From Polydactylus sextarius (Eukaryota; Chordata; Actinopteri; Polynemidae): DNA of 64,000 bases. Position 1 is the stretch's first letter. The number at the start of each line of letters is the position of its first letter. The DNA lies in assembly GCA_016801845.1 (NCBI GenBank), contig CM028931.1, positions 16,544,305 through 16,608,304 of the forward strand, written 5' to 3'. Both the position numbers and the translations under genes were made by a program. Positions 1 to 13,700 of the stretch are shown in pieces. The notes below the pieces were generated by a model. That model was given only the letters and a program-made list of their open reading frames with translations, ran no database searches and was not told the DNA's origin.

Positions 1-2740
1 CTTGGACTGTGATTTTTTTTCGCTAATGCTCCATAGCTAATGTTACCATTAGCTGCAGAAGCGCTGGAAGTTTAGTATCAAACTTCAACCTGTTGCCAAT
101 GACAACTGTAGTTGCTTCTACTTAAGTTAGCATGCTAATCTTCTTCTATCCTTCTCTCATCTTGCAGATGTTGTTGCGATCGCTACTTAGCTAACGTTAG
201 CATTAGCTGTAGAAACGCTTCAAGTTTAGCATCAAACTTCAACCAGTTGCCAATGCTAACTCTTGCTGCTTCTAATGAGGCTAGCATGCTAATCTTCTTC
301 TATCCTTCACTCATCTTGCAGATGTCGCCATTAACCAGCTGTTTGTAAAGCTACTGTGGCAGGTTTAGCAATGCTAAGTGTTAGCGACGCCAAGAGTTAG
401 CAGTGTTAAATGTTGCAACCTGTTGCCAATGCTAACTCTTGTTACTTCTAATGAGGCTAGCATGCTAATCTTCTTTTATCCTTCTCTCATCTTTCAGAGG
501 TTGTTGCTATCGCTACTTAGCTAACATTAGCATTAGCTGTAGAAACGCTTCAAGTTTAGCATCAAACTAACTTGCTGACAATGCTAGCGCTGGTTGCTTC
601 TACTAAAGTTAGCATGCTAATCTTCTTTTATCCTTCTCTCATCTTCCAGATGTTGTTGCTGTCGCTAGTTAGCTAACGTTAGCATTAGCTGTAAAAATGC
701 TTAGCAAGTTTAGCATCAGACTTCAACCTGTCGACTGACGTTTACCCTGCACCTGTCTCTCGTCATCGGTCACAACCAAAAAAAAAAAAACATCGTTGAG
801 ATCAACGAGGCGTCCGGTCGCCATCGCAACCAATTAACAAAAAGGTCAAAGGTCGCAGCCGTTGAACCGGTTCCTCGAAAAAGACGAGCAACGTGTTGGT
901 CCACATTTTCTCTGCAAAGTCATGCAAATTCCTGTGTTGAGGTTGGATTCCTCCGCTCCGGCTCACAGTTCTCCTTGGCTTTGGACCAGACCATGGAGTA
1001 ACCCCCCACCCACACACACACACACACACTAACACCACCACCCCCCCGCTGAGGGGAGTTCACCCCGCCATCTTGTTATTCCAGCACATTCATCCACATC
1101 ACTTGCTCGGCTGGTTGGAGTCCACCAGAGCAGAGAGAAGCTGCTGCTGCTGCCTCCATCATCATCATCATCTTTTGATTGAATCTGTAGCTACTTTAAG
1201 ACAAAACGGGAAAAAAAAAAAAATCCAAAAAAGGCAAGTACGCCTGCTGAGTTTCTGATGAACCGTACAGTCACGGCTGCACTATTTTTAAAAGGTTTTG
1301 GTCGACTCCTGCCAGACAGCGACGTAAAGGGTCTGAATCACCAGAGGCTTGTTGTTGGTCTGTGGCCAATCGCTTCATATTCTTTCTTTATGAAAAGTTA
1401 ATCATCCACAGCTCTCTGGGGTTTCCTGAGTTGTCACGTTGAGAGAGTGACAGTAGCTGGGCACAAACCGTCCACTTCAACTCTGTTTATCTGCCGGTAA
1501 CAGATCAGATCGGTGGATTTAGAGCCGGATGATTTGATCCGGCTGTTCTTTATTGCTATCGCTATGTAGCTAGCATTAGCATCAGCGGCGTAAAGCTTCA
1601 ACGTGTCGCCAAGTTAGCATGCTAATCTTCTATCCTTCACAAATCTTGCAGATGTAGCTGTTAACCAGCTGTTCTTTTTTTGCTATCGCTACGTAGCTAA
1701 CGTTAGCATTAGCTGCGTAAAGCTTCGACCTGTCACCAAGTTAGCATGTTAGCATGCTAACCGTCTTCTATCGGTCATAAATCTTGTAGATGTTGCAGTT
1801 AAACACCTGTTCTTAAAGCTACTATGACCTTTTTTGCTTTCGCTACATAGCTAACGTTAGCATTAGCTGCGTAAAGCTTCAACCTGTTGCCAAATTAGCA
1901 TGTTAGCATGCTAATCTTCTATCCTTCATAAATCTTGCAGATGTTGCTGTTAACCAGCTGTTTTTAAAGCTACTGTGGCAGGTTTTGATATCGCTACATA
2001 GCTAATGTTAGGATTAGCGGTATAAAATTTCAACCTGCCGCTAGTGTCAAGTCTTAGTTAGCATGCTAATCTTCTTCTATCCTTCTTTTCATCTGACAGA
2101 TGTTGCTATTAACAGCTGTTTTTAAAGCTACTGTGGCATGTTTTGCTAAAGCTACATAGCTAACTTTAGCATTAGCTGCGAAAATGCTTCAAGTTTAGCA
2201 TCAAACTTCAACCTGTCACCAAAGTTTTTATCATGTTTAACTTGTTTCTTTCTATTTTCTTAGCTTTTAGCATGCTAACTAGCTAGCCCTAACCGTTTTA
2301 GTAAATATTTTTATTTTTGATGATGTTGTGATTATTATAATCACAACAAACCTGCAACAACAGCTTAAGTTCTTGACATTGCTATTGCTACATAGCTAAA
2401 GTTAGCATTAGCGGTATAGGTCAATGCTAATCTTCTTCTACCTTCATAAATCTTGTAGATGCTGCAGTTAACCTCTACTTGGCTGTTCCAGCTGTTCCTA
2501 AAGCTACTATGCGATTTTGCTAACGCTACAAGGCTAACATTAGCATTAGCTGCAGAAAATTCTAGTTAAGTTATCACGCTAGCATGCTAATCTCCCTCTA
2601 TCCTTGGTTGATTTGCAGCTGTTCCTAAAACTGCTATGATGATCGCTACGTAGCTAACGTTAGCGTTAGCTTCAAGTTCCCAGTTCGCCACCACAACATG
2701 CTACGCTACGTCTGTAGCATCTCGCGTGTTGCTGAAAACA
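1..2740. repeat. ~155-bp tandem array with TTAGCATGCTAATC core (CWC27 intron)
   Basis: The TTAGCATGCTAATC core recurs at about 131, 285, 461 and 613, and again between 1618 and 2590, giving a unit of roughly 150-176 bp. Units contain a pyrimidine-rich CTATCCTTCTCTCATCTTGC segment, a GCTACxTAGCTAACGTTAGC segment and an AAGCTTCAACCTGTTGCCAA segment. Between 730 and 1560 lies unique sequence plus a short CA run. No coding sequence was seen. Confidence 0.8.
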
Positions 2741-4380
2741 GTTTAAAGGGCCAGTTCCTTTATTCTCCCTCAGCAGCGTCACATCCAACCACGTTTCTAC
2801 AGTTTAGAAACCGAGTAAATTTACAGTTTTGCTATAAAAGCGTCTCCTCGCTCCTCGTTCTTGTCTAAATATTTATCTACAAACGAGAGTGAAAGAACCG
2901 GGTTGTTCGACGAGTAAACGTCAACGTCGCGGCCGCGCGTTCGTCTTTACCGCTTTAAAATGAGCTTTTATATAATAACTGACGCTTCGTTTTCTCACTA
3001 ATGTTAATAAAATACAGACACATTATAAAATCTAGAAGATTTATAATGAAACAAATCAAAGGAAATTGATCTGCAATTAATTCATTAACATGTTAGAGCT
3101 GAAATGATAATAATAATAATAATAATAATATCGTGTTGAAATATTAAATAAATTAAATGAATAAATCAAAAAGAAAAATGTATAAAATATTATATTATTT
3201 ATTTAAACATCTCAGATTAAAAAATACAAAATTCTCACTATTTGATGTTAAATAATGAATAAAATATACAATGAAAATAATAAATCAAAATAAAAAATGT
3301 AGGAAATAAAATAATAAATAAATAAAAATATTTAAAAACAAAGAAATAAAAAATAAAAATCATATAAACTAAACAAATGTATAAAATTCATTTAAAAAAA
3401 TAAATTAAATTGAAAATTAAAAAAACTGTATTAAATAAAAATAATGTAAAAATCATATAAAATAAAATAAAATAATAATAATAAAACTCATGTACTATAA
3501 TTAATAATAAAGTAATAAATTAAAAAACAAAATAAAATAAAATAATAGAAAAACATAAATAAATCATACAAATTAATAATTTTTAAAATATTTGTAATTT
3601 GTTAAAGTAACAAACATCTCAGATTTAATAATAATAATAATAATAATAATATTAAAGGGTTAAAGATGGTTTCACTTCATTCCAGCGTTTGTCCACCAGA
3701 GAGCGCCGACACGTTGACTTTTACATCTTTGACTCAATATGTGCAAAATTAGCGACTGTTAAAGGCCGTTTTTGTTTGTTTGTTTGTTTGTTTTCATCAC
3801 ACAACTTCACATAAACATATTAACGTTTATATACGTTGACGTAAAGTTGGTTTATCTGGAGGAAACGTGACTCAGGAGGAATTTACTGAGCCTTGAGGAG
3901 TCTCTGTAACAGGTGTTGTCGTTGGGGGGGTGATGAGTTTTTTTTTTTAAGTGTTTGGCCGTTGCCACGGTAACCCCTCGTGTTTTGTGAGTGGCAGCGT
4001 GTCACGGCAGGCAGCGAAAAACGGCAACGCTCGCTCCGACGACTGCAGAATATATGTAGAAAAATAAAGTAGTAGAAGAAGAAGAGGCTGGTGTGTGTGT
4101 GTACGTATATGTTATATTATATATATAAAAATCTGCTCGTTTCACTTCAACATCCAGTGTTTTTCTTTCTAAACTCAGACTCGTCAGCTCAGGTTATTTG
4201 AGGTCATCGTTTGTGCAGAATAATCCAATTAGATTTCTACTTTTACCCGCTGTTCTCGGCCGCTAACGCAGCCTGACTCTGGTATGCGCTCGCATGATTT
4301 CTTCTTTTTTATTTATTTATTATTATTTTTTTAATCTCGCTGGGTTTTTTTTTTTTTACTACTGATACAACCGACGACGA
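2741..4380. other. AT-rich intronic DNA
   Basis: 3000-3660 is strongly AT-rich, with (TAA)n at about 3106-3130 and (AAT)n near 3630-3650. 3661-4380 is unique intronic sequence with short homopolymers. Nothing else is seen. Confidence 0.7.
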
Positions 4381-5460
4381 CTGAGGCTGAAAAGCAGCGT
4401 CTGGACCTCGCTGGTAGTCGTTTTACACGACATGAGACGACAGTTTTAACCGGACTTTTTGTTGTTAGCATGCTAACTAGCTGTTAGCGAGTGAGTATGC
4501 TAACTTCCGAAGAAGCTAATAGCAGCAAAGGAAGAGTTAAAGAAGGAACGAACGAGGTTAAACAACGTGACAAGATTAGCTAGTGCTAGCTGTTGGCTAG
4601 TTAGCATGCTAGCATCAGAAGAGGCAAATAGCAGCAAAACAAGAGTTAAAGATGAAATTTAAACCCATATTCTACTGTTAGAGTCTGTGAGTTAATGTCA
4701 GTTGACAAAAACATGAAACAAATCAGAGCTACATTAGCAGAGATGCTAACAGCTAATATTTCATTACATTTACAGATGAATTTTATTTCATCAAAAATCT
4801 TACAAGAGAGACAAAGATCGGATGTTTCCGTGTCATAATGTTGTTTTTGAGGAAATTACATTGCGAGTTTGCTTCTTGTGAAGTTAGCATGCTAACTAGC
4901 TAACAGCTAGCCCCAGCTAAACTTGTCCATCACTGCCCCAAACAAAACTTACGTATCTTACCTCATATCCAGGTTTTGGACGGAAATAGAAACGAGTTCG
5001 ACAATCTGCCCCATTCACTTAGCTTACTAGCTTATTAGCTATTAGCATCTCCGCTAACGTAGCGCCAATTTGATTCATGTTTTTGTCAAATGACATTAAC
5101 TGAAAGACTCTAACAGTAGAACATAGGTTCTAATGTGAAACCTTTAACTGTTGTTTTGCTGCTATTAGCTTTTTCTGATGTTAGCATGCTAACTAGCTAG
5201 CTCCAGCTAACCTTGTACATCACTGTTAAAAAAAAAAAAAAGATCAAACACTTACATATTGTACCTCATATCCAGTTTTTGGACGGAAATAGAAACAAGA
5301 AACAATCGACAATCTGCCCCAATTACTTATTAGCTCATTAGCTACTAGCATCTCAGCTAACGTAGCTTCGATTTGTTTCATTTTTCCAGCGATAAGCGGT
5401 TCTGCGAGGTAAAAATGAACCGTCTGGTGGCGTTTGACGCCATCTTCGCTAGAGTTTATC
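4380..5460. repeat. ~300-bp dispersed repeat, two or more copies
   Basis: Copies carry CTAACGTAGC at 5054 and 5357 (303 bp apart), CTCATATCCAG...TTTTGGA, GAAACAAG and AGACTCTAACAGTAGAA blocks. An inverted partial copy lies at about 4660-4790. The same family recurs at 29440-30730, 41880-42750 and 61230-61420. Confidence 0.75.
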
Positions 5461-6485
5461 AACTCTTTTAGTCTTTTGGTCCCGAGAGTCGCGTCAAGTC
5501 CTTAATAAAGTCTTTTAAGTTTAGCCCGTCGCTAACTTCAGAGTCCAGGCTCGCGTTATTTTGCCCTCCTGCTGCGGTAATTACACATCTGAAAGCGGAA
5601 GAGAAAGTGGCTATGTTTAGTTTATATGGAAGCCAATATTCTGGCTTTAATCAAGCGAAAAAGAAAGTTCCCTTCCTTCTCCACAGCCACTTCTGGTTTG
5701 TCACATCTGACTCACATTAACAAACTGTACCTAAAAAGTTTTGTTGTCATTTTGCTGCTTCTAGACGGAGCCGAGCTGGGCCAAGTCTTACCCCTCGCCC
5801 CCTTTTTTTTTTTTTTTTTTTTTTTGTTTTTCGGCTGCTGGCAAACCCACAAGTCTGGTTTCAGCCTCTTCTCAGACCAACCGCCGATTCCTCGCGCGTG
5901 TCCTCGGAAAAAGAGACGCGACGCGACGACGGAACAACACTTTCGTTAAAAAAAGAAAGAATGAAAGTTTAAAAACAAAATAAAGAAAAGGAATAGATCT
6001 AAATGAGTGTCTGTCCAGAGAAGCAGATGGAAGAAACAAAGGCAGCCATTGTTTGGTCTGGAGACGCCTCACATGTTTCTGGGACTGGGGCCCAAAGACT
6101 GAGCAGCTTTTTTACCTGTATGTAGCTTTTGTGGCTGCGTCAGAGAAAGACAGAGAGAGAGAATGGGACAAAAACAGAGCTCTGTCAGGCAGTATGAAAA
6201 TATTATCATTTCCTAACATAACATATCTGCTGCTCCGCGACTGGCGGAGTCGTAGCCTTGAACGAGCCGGGCGTCGGGCCAAGAGATGCTACGTTGAATC
6301 AAGGCAGCGATGGATCCGTCCGGTTCAAGGTTTTCGAATGGTTCTGGACCTGGAGGACTTGACGTAGAGCCGCTCGGGGTTGAAGGTTTTTCACTACTTC
6401 TGCCGCTAACAGCAGTTGACAGTTGTGTTTTTCATGTGAGGTTCAATAATATCCAGGTCGTAAAGACGACGAGGACTCGTTGACC
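5461..6485. other. Intronic sequence, no gene seen
   Basis: Unique-looking sequence with a 25-base T run near 5802-5825. Short open frames on both strands have no recognisable domain. Confidence 0.6.
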
Positions 6486-7195
6486 AGTTAGGACTAGATT
6501 TGTCTTGACCTGGGACTTGTTTAAGAAATTACTGGTCCTGGTTTGGGACTTGTTGGTCTGGATTTAGGTCTTGATAGTGGCCTCATCTTGAAACTTATCA
6601 GTCTTGACTTGGGACATGTTGGTTTTAGAATCTGCCTCAATTTGGGACTTACTGGTCTGGACTTGAGCCTTGATTTGGGGCTTGATTCTAGACTTGTTGG
6701 TCTGGATTTGAACATCAGTTTGGGACTTGTTGGTCTGGTCTTGGACCTTGAGTTTGGCCCTGACCGATGAATTGGGGGTTCATCTGGGACTTGGTGGTCT
6801 TGTCTCCGGCCTTAACTTGGGGGTAATTAGTCGTGTTTTGGGACTTGGTGGTCTGGTCTTGGACCTTGATTTTGTCCTTGATTCTAGACATGTTGATCTT
6901 GAGTGGAGACTTGGTGGTCTAGACTTGAGCCTCGGTTTAGGACTTGTTGGTCTTGATTTGGGCCTCAACTTGGGGGTAATTGGTCTTGGTTTGGGACTTG
7001 ATGGTCTGGTCTTGAACCTTGATTTTGGCCTTGACTGGAGACTTGTTGGTCTTGACTTTGAGTCTTGGTTTGGGACTTGTTGGTCTGGTCTTGGGACTTC
7101 TGGTCGTCACCGGTTCCAGGACTTGACTCTGTCTTTGACCTGGGTCTCGTTGATCTGGATTTGGTCCTGACTCAGCTCTTCCCGGTCTGAGACTT
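6486..7195. repeat. Minisatellite with GGACTTGTTGGTCTGG core
   Basis: About 700 bp of degenerate tandem units of roughly 24-35 bp built from TTGGGACTTGTTGGTCTGG, CTTGACCTTGA and close variants. Both strands stay open for long stretches because the unit has few stop codons, giving Leu/Gly/Asp-rich and Lys/Pro/Ser-rich translations that are almost certainly not proteins. It ends about 470 bp before a CWC27 exon. Confidence 0.8.
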
Positions 7196-7660
7196 GACAC
7201 TAACCATCAGCTAAACCGACGTGAGGTTTTTATTTGTGTTTTCTCTTCGCTTGCACATTTTTTTCAGCGAAACATTGAGCGATTCCGTTTATTAGCGACG
7301 TTGCCGAGTGACAACGTTTTAATACGTTTAAATTACTTCCTGTCAGACTCATTTCCTTCTTCTAACCCCGATACATCCACAATTACTCATCTCCAAACCA
7401 GAAACACATTGACATTTTTCTCGACTAGAGTCTGCTCAGTCTCAACGCCCCTTCTGGTGCTTTCCAGAAGTCTGGACTGGTGGAGGACTGGGGGGGTGAA
7501 CAATTATTTAATTAAGGCTCCATCAAATCCACTGGAGCTCCACCAGTTTTTAATGTACATTCTTCCCTCCCGACACTTTGTGAAGCATATTTTATGTTTG
7601 TTTTATGTGCCCACATAATTGGCCACGGACATTAAAAAGTTTTCTTTTTTTTTTTCGCAG

Positions 7661-7761
7661 CGACGAATTACGTAAAGAGGCTCGGCAGCTGAAGAAGGAA
7701 CTACAGGCCATAAAACAGAGGAAGGAGGAAAGTTCAAAACCTGTAGAAGAAGTCAAGGAAG
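7661..7761 (+). CDS. CWC27: CWC27 exon (coiled-coil segment)
   Basis: The exon follows a T-rich tract ending TTTCGCAG and is followed by GTGAGT. It begins with the third base of a split codon and ends after the first base of a Glu codon. It encodes the DELRKEARQLKKELQAIKQ helix, rich in Arg, Lys and Glu with heptad-like leucines, then a Glu/Lys-rich stretch ending VEEVKE. A 26-bp minisatellite starts about 30 bp after the donor. Confidence 0.93.
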
Positions 7762-10700
7762 GTGAGTCTCGAACCTGGTCTACACTACACAAGCTAACGT
7801 CAGCTGGTTATAAAACAAGCTAACGTCAGATAGCTACAAACCAAGCTAACGTCAGCTGGTTATAAAACAAGCTAACGTCAGCTGGTTGTAAACCAAGCTA
7901 ACGTCAGCTAGTTATAAACCAAGCTAACGTCAGCTGGTTATAAACCAAGCTAACGTCAGCTGGTTATAAAACAAGCTAACGTCAGCTGGTTGTAAACCAA
8001 GCTAACGTCAGCTAGTTATAAACCAAGCTAACGTCAGCTGGTTATAAAACAAGCTAACGTCAGCTAGCTACAAACCAAGATAACGTCAGCTAGTTATAAA
8101 CCAAGCTAACGTCAGCTGGTTATAAAACAAGCTAACATCAGCTAGTTATAAACCAGGCTAACGTCAGCTGGTTATAAAACAAGCTAACGTCAGCTAGTTA
8201 TAAAACAAGCTAACGTCAGCTGGTCATAAACCAAGCTAATGTCAGCTAGCTACAAACCAAGCTAATGTCAGCTAGCTACAAACCAGGCTAACGTCAGCTG
8301 GTTATAAATCAAGCTAACATCAGCTGGTTATAAAACAAGCTAGCTACAAACCAGGCTAACGTCAGCTAGCTACAAACCAAGCTAACATCAGCTAGCTACA
8401 AACCAGGCTAACGTCAGCTGGTTATAAATCAAGCTAACATCAGCTGGTTATAAAACAAGCTAGCTACAAACCAGGCTAACATCAGCTAGCTACAAACCAA
8501 GCTAACATCAGCTAGCTACAAACCAGGCTAACGTCAGCTGGTTATAAATCAAGCTAGCTACAAACCAGGCTAACGTCAGCTAGCTACAAACCAGGCTAAC
8601 GTCAGCTAGCTACAAAACAAGCTAACATCAGCTAGCTACAAACCAGGCTAACGTCAAGTTAACTACACTAAAACGTTTTAGTGGAAAAGCCACTTTTTTC
8701 AGAGAAGTTGGTCTCTGCTACATTCTCTGCTAATGGACACTAAGAAGACGACGACCCTCTGATCGTTGTCAATTAGTTTCAGGCGTCGTCTGTTACCCCC
8801 CCACCTCCACCCCTCTACACCCTCCGGGGTTTTTTTTTTTTTTTTTTTTTGCATTTTTGTGTTCAAGAGTTCGCAGAAAATTGCAAAAAAAAAAGAAATA
8901 AAATAAAATTGTTGAGTGGCCGCCATAGTTGCACATCAAACCTCCTTTCTGTGTGTTTTGTTTGTTAGTTTGCAGCTCTACCCCCCACAACCAAAACCTC
9001 CTTGGGTCTCCCACCAACCACACTACAGTCTGTCATAACGCCGTCAATCTTTTGCTTCTCATTTCTGAAAATTACAAGAAAAACGCTCGGGGCTACGGAG
9101 GTTAGCTCGAGGTTGTGTGTGTGTTGTTGTTGCGCAACAAAACACAATAGTTCGCGGGGGGTTGAGTGGTTGGTTGGTGGTGAGACGGGGTTTTTTTCAT
9201 GATTGGTTCAAGATTTCAGAGGTGATTTTAGGTGAAAGAGCAACGAGCGTACGGTCGTCAACGAACAGTCTTTTCTCCTCCGTTATCTTACGACGTATTT
9301 ATCTGTTTATCTTTTTGTGCTTCTTTCTGGCAGCGAAGCTAAAGCTAAAAAAAGAGTTTGAAGTAGAAGTTAATTCCATTAGGTGTAATTCACAAGACGA
9401 GTTTGACCGTTTGTTTACACAAACAAACGGCTAACAATGAAAGTGTATGGGGCAGCCAGCCACACCTAGCTAAACTGTCCAATTGACCAATAGTTAGCTA
9501 GTTATACAACACAAGCTAATGTCAGCTAGTTGTTAAACAAGCTAATGTCAGTTAGTTATATACCAAGCTAACGTCGGCTAGTTATAAACCAAGCTAACGT
9601 CAGCTAGTTGTTAAACAAGCTAACCTCGGCTAGTTATGAAAACAAGCGAACGTCGGCTAGTTATAAACCAAGCTAACGTCAGCTAGTTATAAACCAAGCT
9701 AACATCAGCGAGTTATAAAACAAGCTAACATCAGCTAGTTGTTAAACAAGCTAACGTCGCCTAGTTATAAACTAAGTTAACGTTGGCTAGTTATGAACCA
9801 AGCTAACATCGGATAGTTATAAACCAAGCTAACGTCGGCTAGTTATAAACCAAGCTAACATCAGCGAGTTATAAAACAAGCTAACATCAGCTAGTTGTTA
9901 AACAAGCGAACGTCAAAAAGTTATAAAACAAGCTAACGTCAACTAGTTATAAACTAAGCTAACGTCGGCTAGTTATAAACCAAGCTAACATCAGCGAGTT
10001 ATAAACCAAGCTAACGTCAGCTAGTTATAAACAAAGTTAACGTCGGAGCAAATTATTTGACTAATTAAGCAGAAAAATGTCCAGTGTTTATGAAGTAGTG
10101 ACCTCTAGTGGTGAAGTGGCAGATTGAAACCGACTGAATCCACGTTTATAATCGTGTAGATGAACATTAACGACATAAATGTGAAGTTTTCTGAATGTTT
10201 CCAAAACAGACACGAGGCAGGAATTCATCTCCAGACATTTAAACCTTTAAGTGACGAATGATCGTCTGTGTAACGACCGTCGACTGTTTAACACGCGGGA
10301 CGTTTTGTTTTGGTTTTTTTTTCCTTCATCGTATAGACGAGGACGTCCGTCGTCCACAACAAGCATCCGGTTGCTACAACATGAGGGTTGATTTGTGGCG
10401 GTTCGAGACAGAAGAGGAGGAATGTGGTTAGAAAAGGGCCGTCAAACTCAAAGATAGTGGTTAGTGACAACAGCTGGAGAAGGTGATGTGTCATGTGCTG
10501 CTGGTGTTGGACCTCGGGGCGTCATCAGTCAGAGTCCAGCAGCAGCAGAAGTGACACAGGAGGAGGGAGACGGATCGCTGCTCGCTCTCATAAATCACCG
10601 AAGGGAAGAAGAAGAAGAAGAAAAGCTTTGGTGCTGTGCGCCGCGGGGGGTAAACCGTGGGAAGTTGGAGAAAGTGTGCTTGTGTTTGGGAGAAGAAACG

Positions 10701-13700
10701 AGAGCAGTAATTGCACGGTTGTCGTCCCGAGTCGGACCCGACCCCAGAGGGTCGAGTCCATCAGTTCCCGTCCTCCTGAGGTCGACCGACAACTTCTTAC
10801 GCAAGAATATTTCCCCGTGAAACGACCTGGAGACGCTCGGACGCTCACTAGTTAATTTAACAAACAAAGACGCTGCCATTTTGTCTCCTTCAGGCCACCG
10901 TAGCTTCTCCTACACTGTTAGAAACATGCGTTTAATCGGCTGCATTCTGCGTTTTCACCACTAGAGGTCCTTAAAGTTACTCGTTGTAATAAGTGAGTCA
11001 AAAATAGTCTTTGAAAATAGTCGGGGATGTATCTACAGTAGCCCTGAAGGGACAAACTAAACCGTCGGCCTTCGTAGATTCTCCTAAATGTGAATTTAAT
11101 TAGTTGCAATCTGCGTTTTCACCACTAGAGGCTTTTTAATTTACAATTAAAAGATCAACGACTTTACCGTCAATTATTTTGTTTTTAAAAAAAAGCAAAA
11201 TATTCATTTATTTCTTCTAAACAGTTTCTGCCCTGAAGGGACAAATCAAACGTTCGAGTACGTCTTGTTTTTGTGCCCTTCAGGCCACCGTAGATCCGTT
11301 TCCACGACAACGAGCGAGTTGAAAGCTTCGTCGGACGTTTCCTCGTTCGCCCGTAGACGCCGCAGTACATCGGTCGGACCAGCCGGTGGCAGTGTCGCGC
11401 TTGAGACGATGTAAACGAACGGCTCAGACGACGACGGGTTGTTGTCGTCGATTAGTCAAATAATTAATAAACCGACACGCTGATCGGTAACGATTTGTCA
11501 GACATGTTTCTACAGGAGCAAACACTTAAAAGAGGAGCTGGTAGCATCTTTATGTCTCCTTCAGGCCACCGTAGATTCTCCTAAATGTGAATTTAATTAG
11601 TTGCAATCTGCGTTTTCACCACTAGGGGTCACTAAATCATAAACATGAGTCTATTTAATAGTTAATTGGTTAAAAAATGTGAAATATTCGGCTCTAACAG
11701 CCCGGACGCTTTAGTCTTGTGCCTTAACTTAATATTGACGAACGTTAATGGACGTAGCGGTTGGATCGTGTTGGTTGTTTCATCCTGACGTAAACGCAGA
11801 CGGAGGCGTCGCTCCGAGCTTTTCCTTTTATTTATTTCGTTTTATTTATGACGGTTGTTGGCGTCGACCGGATAAACTCCGCTCGCTTCACTGACGTCCA
11901 CTTTAATTTATTTTGTAGATTTCGGTAAAATAAAAAAAAATAAATAAATAAATGAAAAAAAAAAAAAAAAAGTGAAACGTTGCGTCAGATTTATAAAGTT
12001 TACGTTGAACGAAGCCAAAAAGACTTTTATGTTTGTTTGAGGTCGTCTGAGCTTTTGCTTCTTCTGCTTCATTAATTATCGTAGTGAAAGTTCAGGTCGA
12101 CACTTTAATTCAATTATTAGAAGAGAAGTTTATAGAATAAATGTTGATTTAAAAGTCAAAATCCACATTAACCCTTTAAAGTCTGACACATCTAATAATA
12201 ATAAAAGTAGACAGAAAATGTAAATATTTTTAATCTAAAATGTTTATTAAACCTTAAACAGTCTCATATGAAATAGTTTTTATTTATTTATTTATTATTC
12301 TATCTGATTTTATTGTTATTTTAATTTTATTTATTTATTGTTTAATAATTAATATTTTTATATCTTTTACTTATTTATTATATTTTATTATTTTTTTATT
12401 CTTTTTTATTCTAATTATTTATTTTAATTATTATATATTTTATTTTTATTAATTATTTTATGATTTTACTTTTTTATTTTTATTATTTATATTTTAGTTA
12501 CATTTTTTATTATTACATGATTGTTTTTATTTATATTTTATTTTTATCATTTATGATTTTTTTGTATCATTTTTTCATTTCATGATTTTTAAATAATTTT
12601 TTTATTTATTTTATTTAATTTCATGTTTTTTTTTTTAATTTTTATTTTTTAAGATTTTTATTATTTATATTTTATTCAATATTATTTTTTTATTTTTCTT
12701 CCATATTATTTTATTTTATTTTAATCTAAACGTCTCATAAACTCAAGTTGGACATAAAGTAAAAAAAAAGATCAATAAAAGTGAATTTAAATCAAACAGA
12801 TTCAGTAAAATCAGAGGAAAGATTCAGGTTGAAAGTTTCAACCTGAGCAGCGACGGTGACGTCAAAGGTCAAAGGTCAAAGGTCGTTTATCTCTGATCAT
12901 CGTCTCTGATCGGTTTTTTCAGGTTGATTTAACTCTTTGTTACCAACTGTTCAATATCTGATACGACGTCGATCTGCAACCGACGTGAATAAAATATAAT
13001 AAAAAATACGATTAAATTAGAAATATAAATAATTAAAATACAATAACAATAAAAAAAAAAACTAAATGAATAAAAACAAGATGTGCATCAGATAAAAAAA
13101 AAATGAAATATTTTAGAATTTTTAATAGAATAATTTAATAGAATAATTAACAAATATCTCAGATTTCCAGCTCTTATTTATTACTTGATAATAAAGTTAT
13201 ATAATATATTTTCAGACCCGTCTGTTTATTTATGGTCGTTCTTATAAATAAACCTTGTGAAAGTTGTTTTAGACGACGACGACGTGTTAAATGACACGTT
13301 TTTTTAAAGATATACGAGTTTTTATTGTTCGTTTTTAATCCCGACGTCGTGATTTTTGTGTCTTTTGTGTTTTTTTTTTGTTTGTTTTTTTTTTCCTACA
13401 GAACCCAGGAGGATTGTGGGTGTCGGAGACTTGTTGTTGTTTTTGGTTTGATGATTGATTACCCGACAAAATAAAAGCTTTTTAAAAATCTCCCCACATT
13501 GTGGCATTTTTTTTGCGAAATCGGCAACAAAGTGTCGACGCAAAAGATAATAAACAATAACGTTGTTTATGTGTTTTTTAAAAATATATAAAAAGTAAAT
13601 AAATTCTCACCATTAACCGGCGGTTTTCTCGTCTCCACAGAAGAGAAGAAGCCGACCAACGAGGCCGTGGCCGAGTATCTGGAGGGACGGAAGAAATACG

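Noticed and set aside
6543..7170. Leu/Gly/Asp-rich protein on + and Lys/Pro/Ser-rich protein on -
   Set aside because: Both are translations of the GGACTTGTTGGTCTGG minisatellite.
7791..8656. CRISPR-like regular repeat
   Set aside because: Units are adjacent with no unique spacers, in a vertebrate intron; it is a minisatellite.
10464..10855. Overlapping ~120-codon frames near 10.5 kb
   Set aside because: Three frames on both strands are open at once, with GAA-rich low complexity; typical of chance in GC-rich intron DNA.
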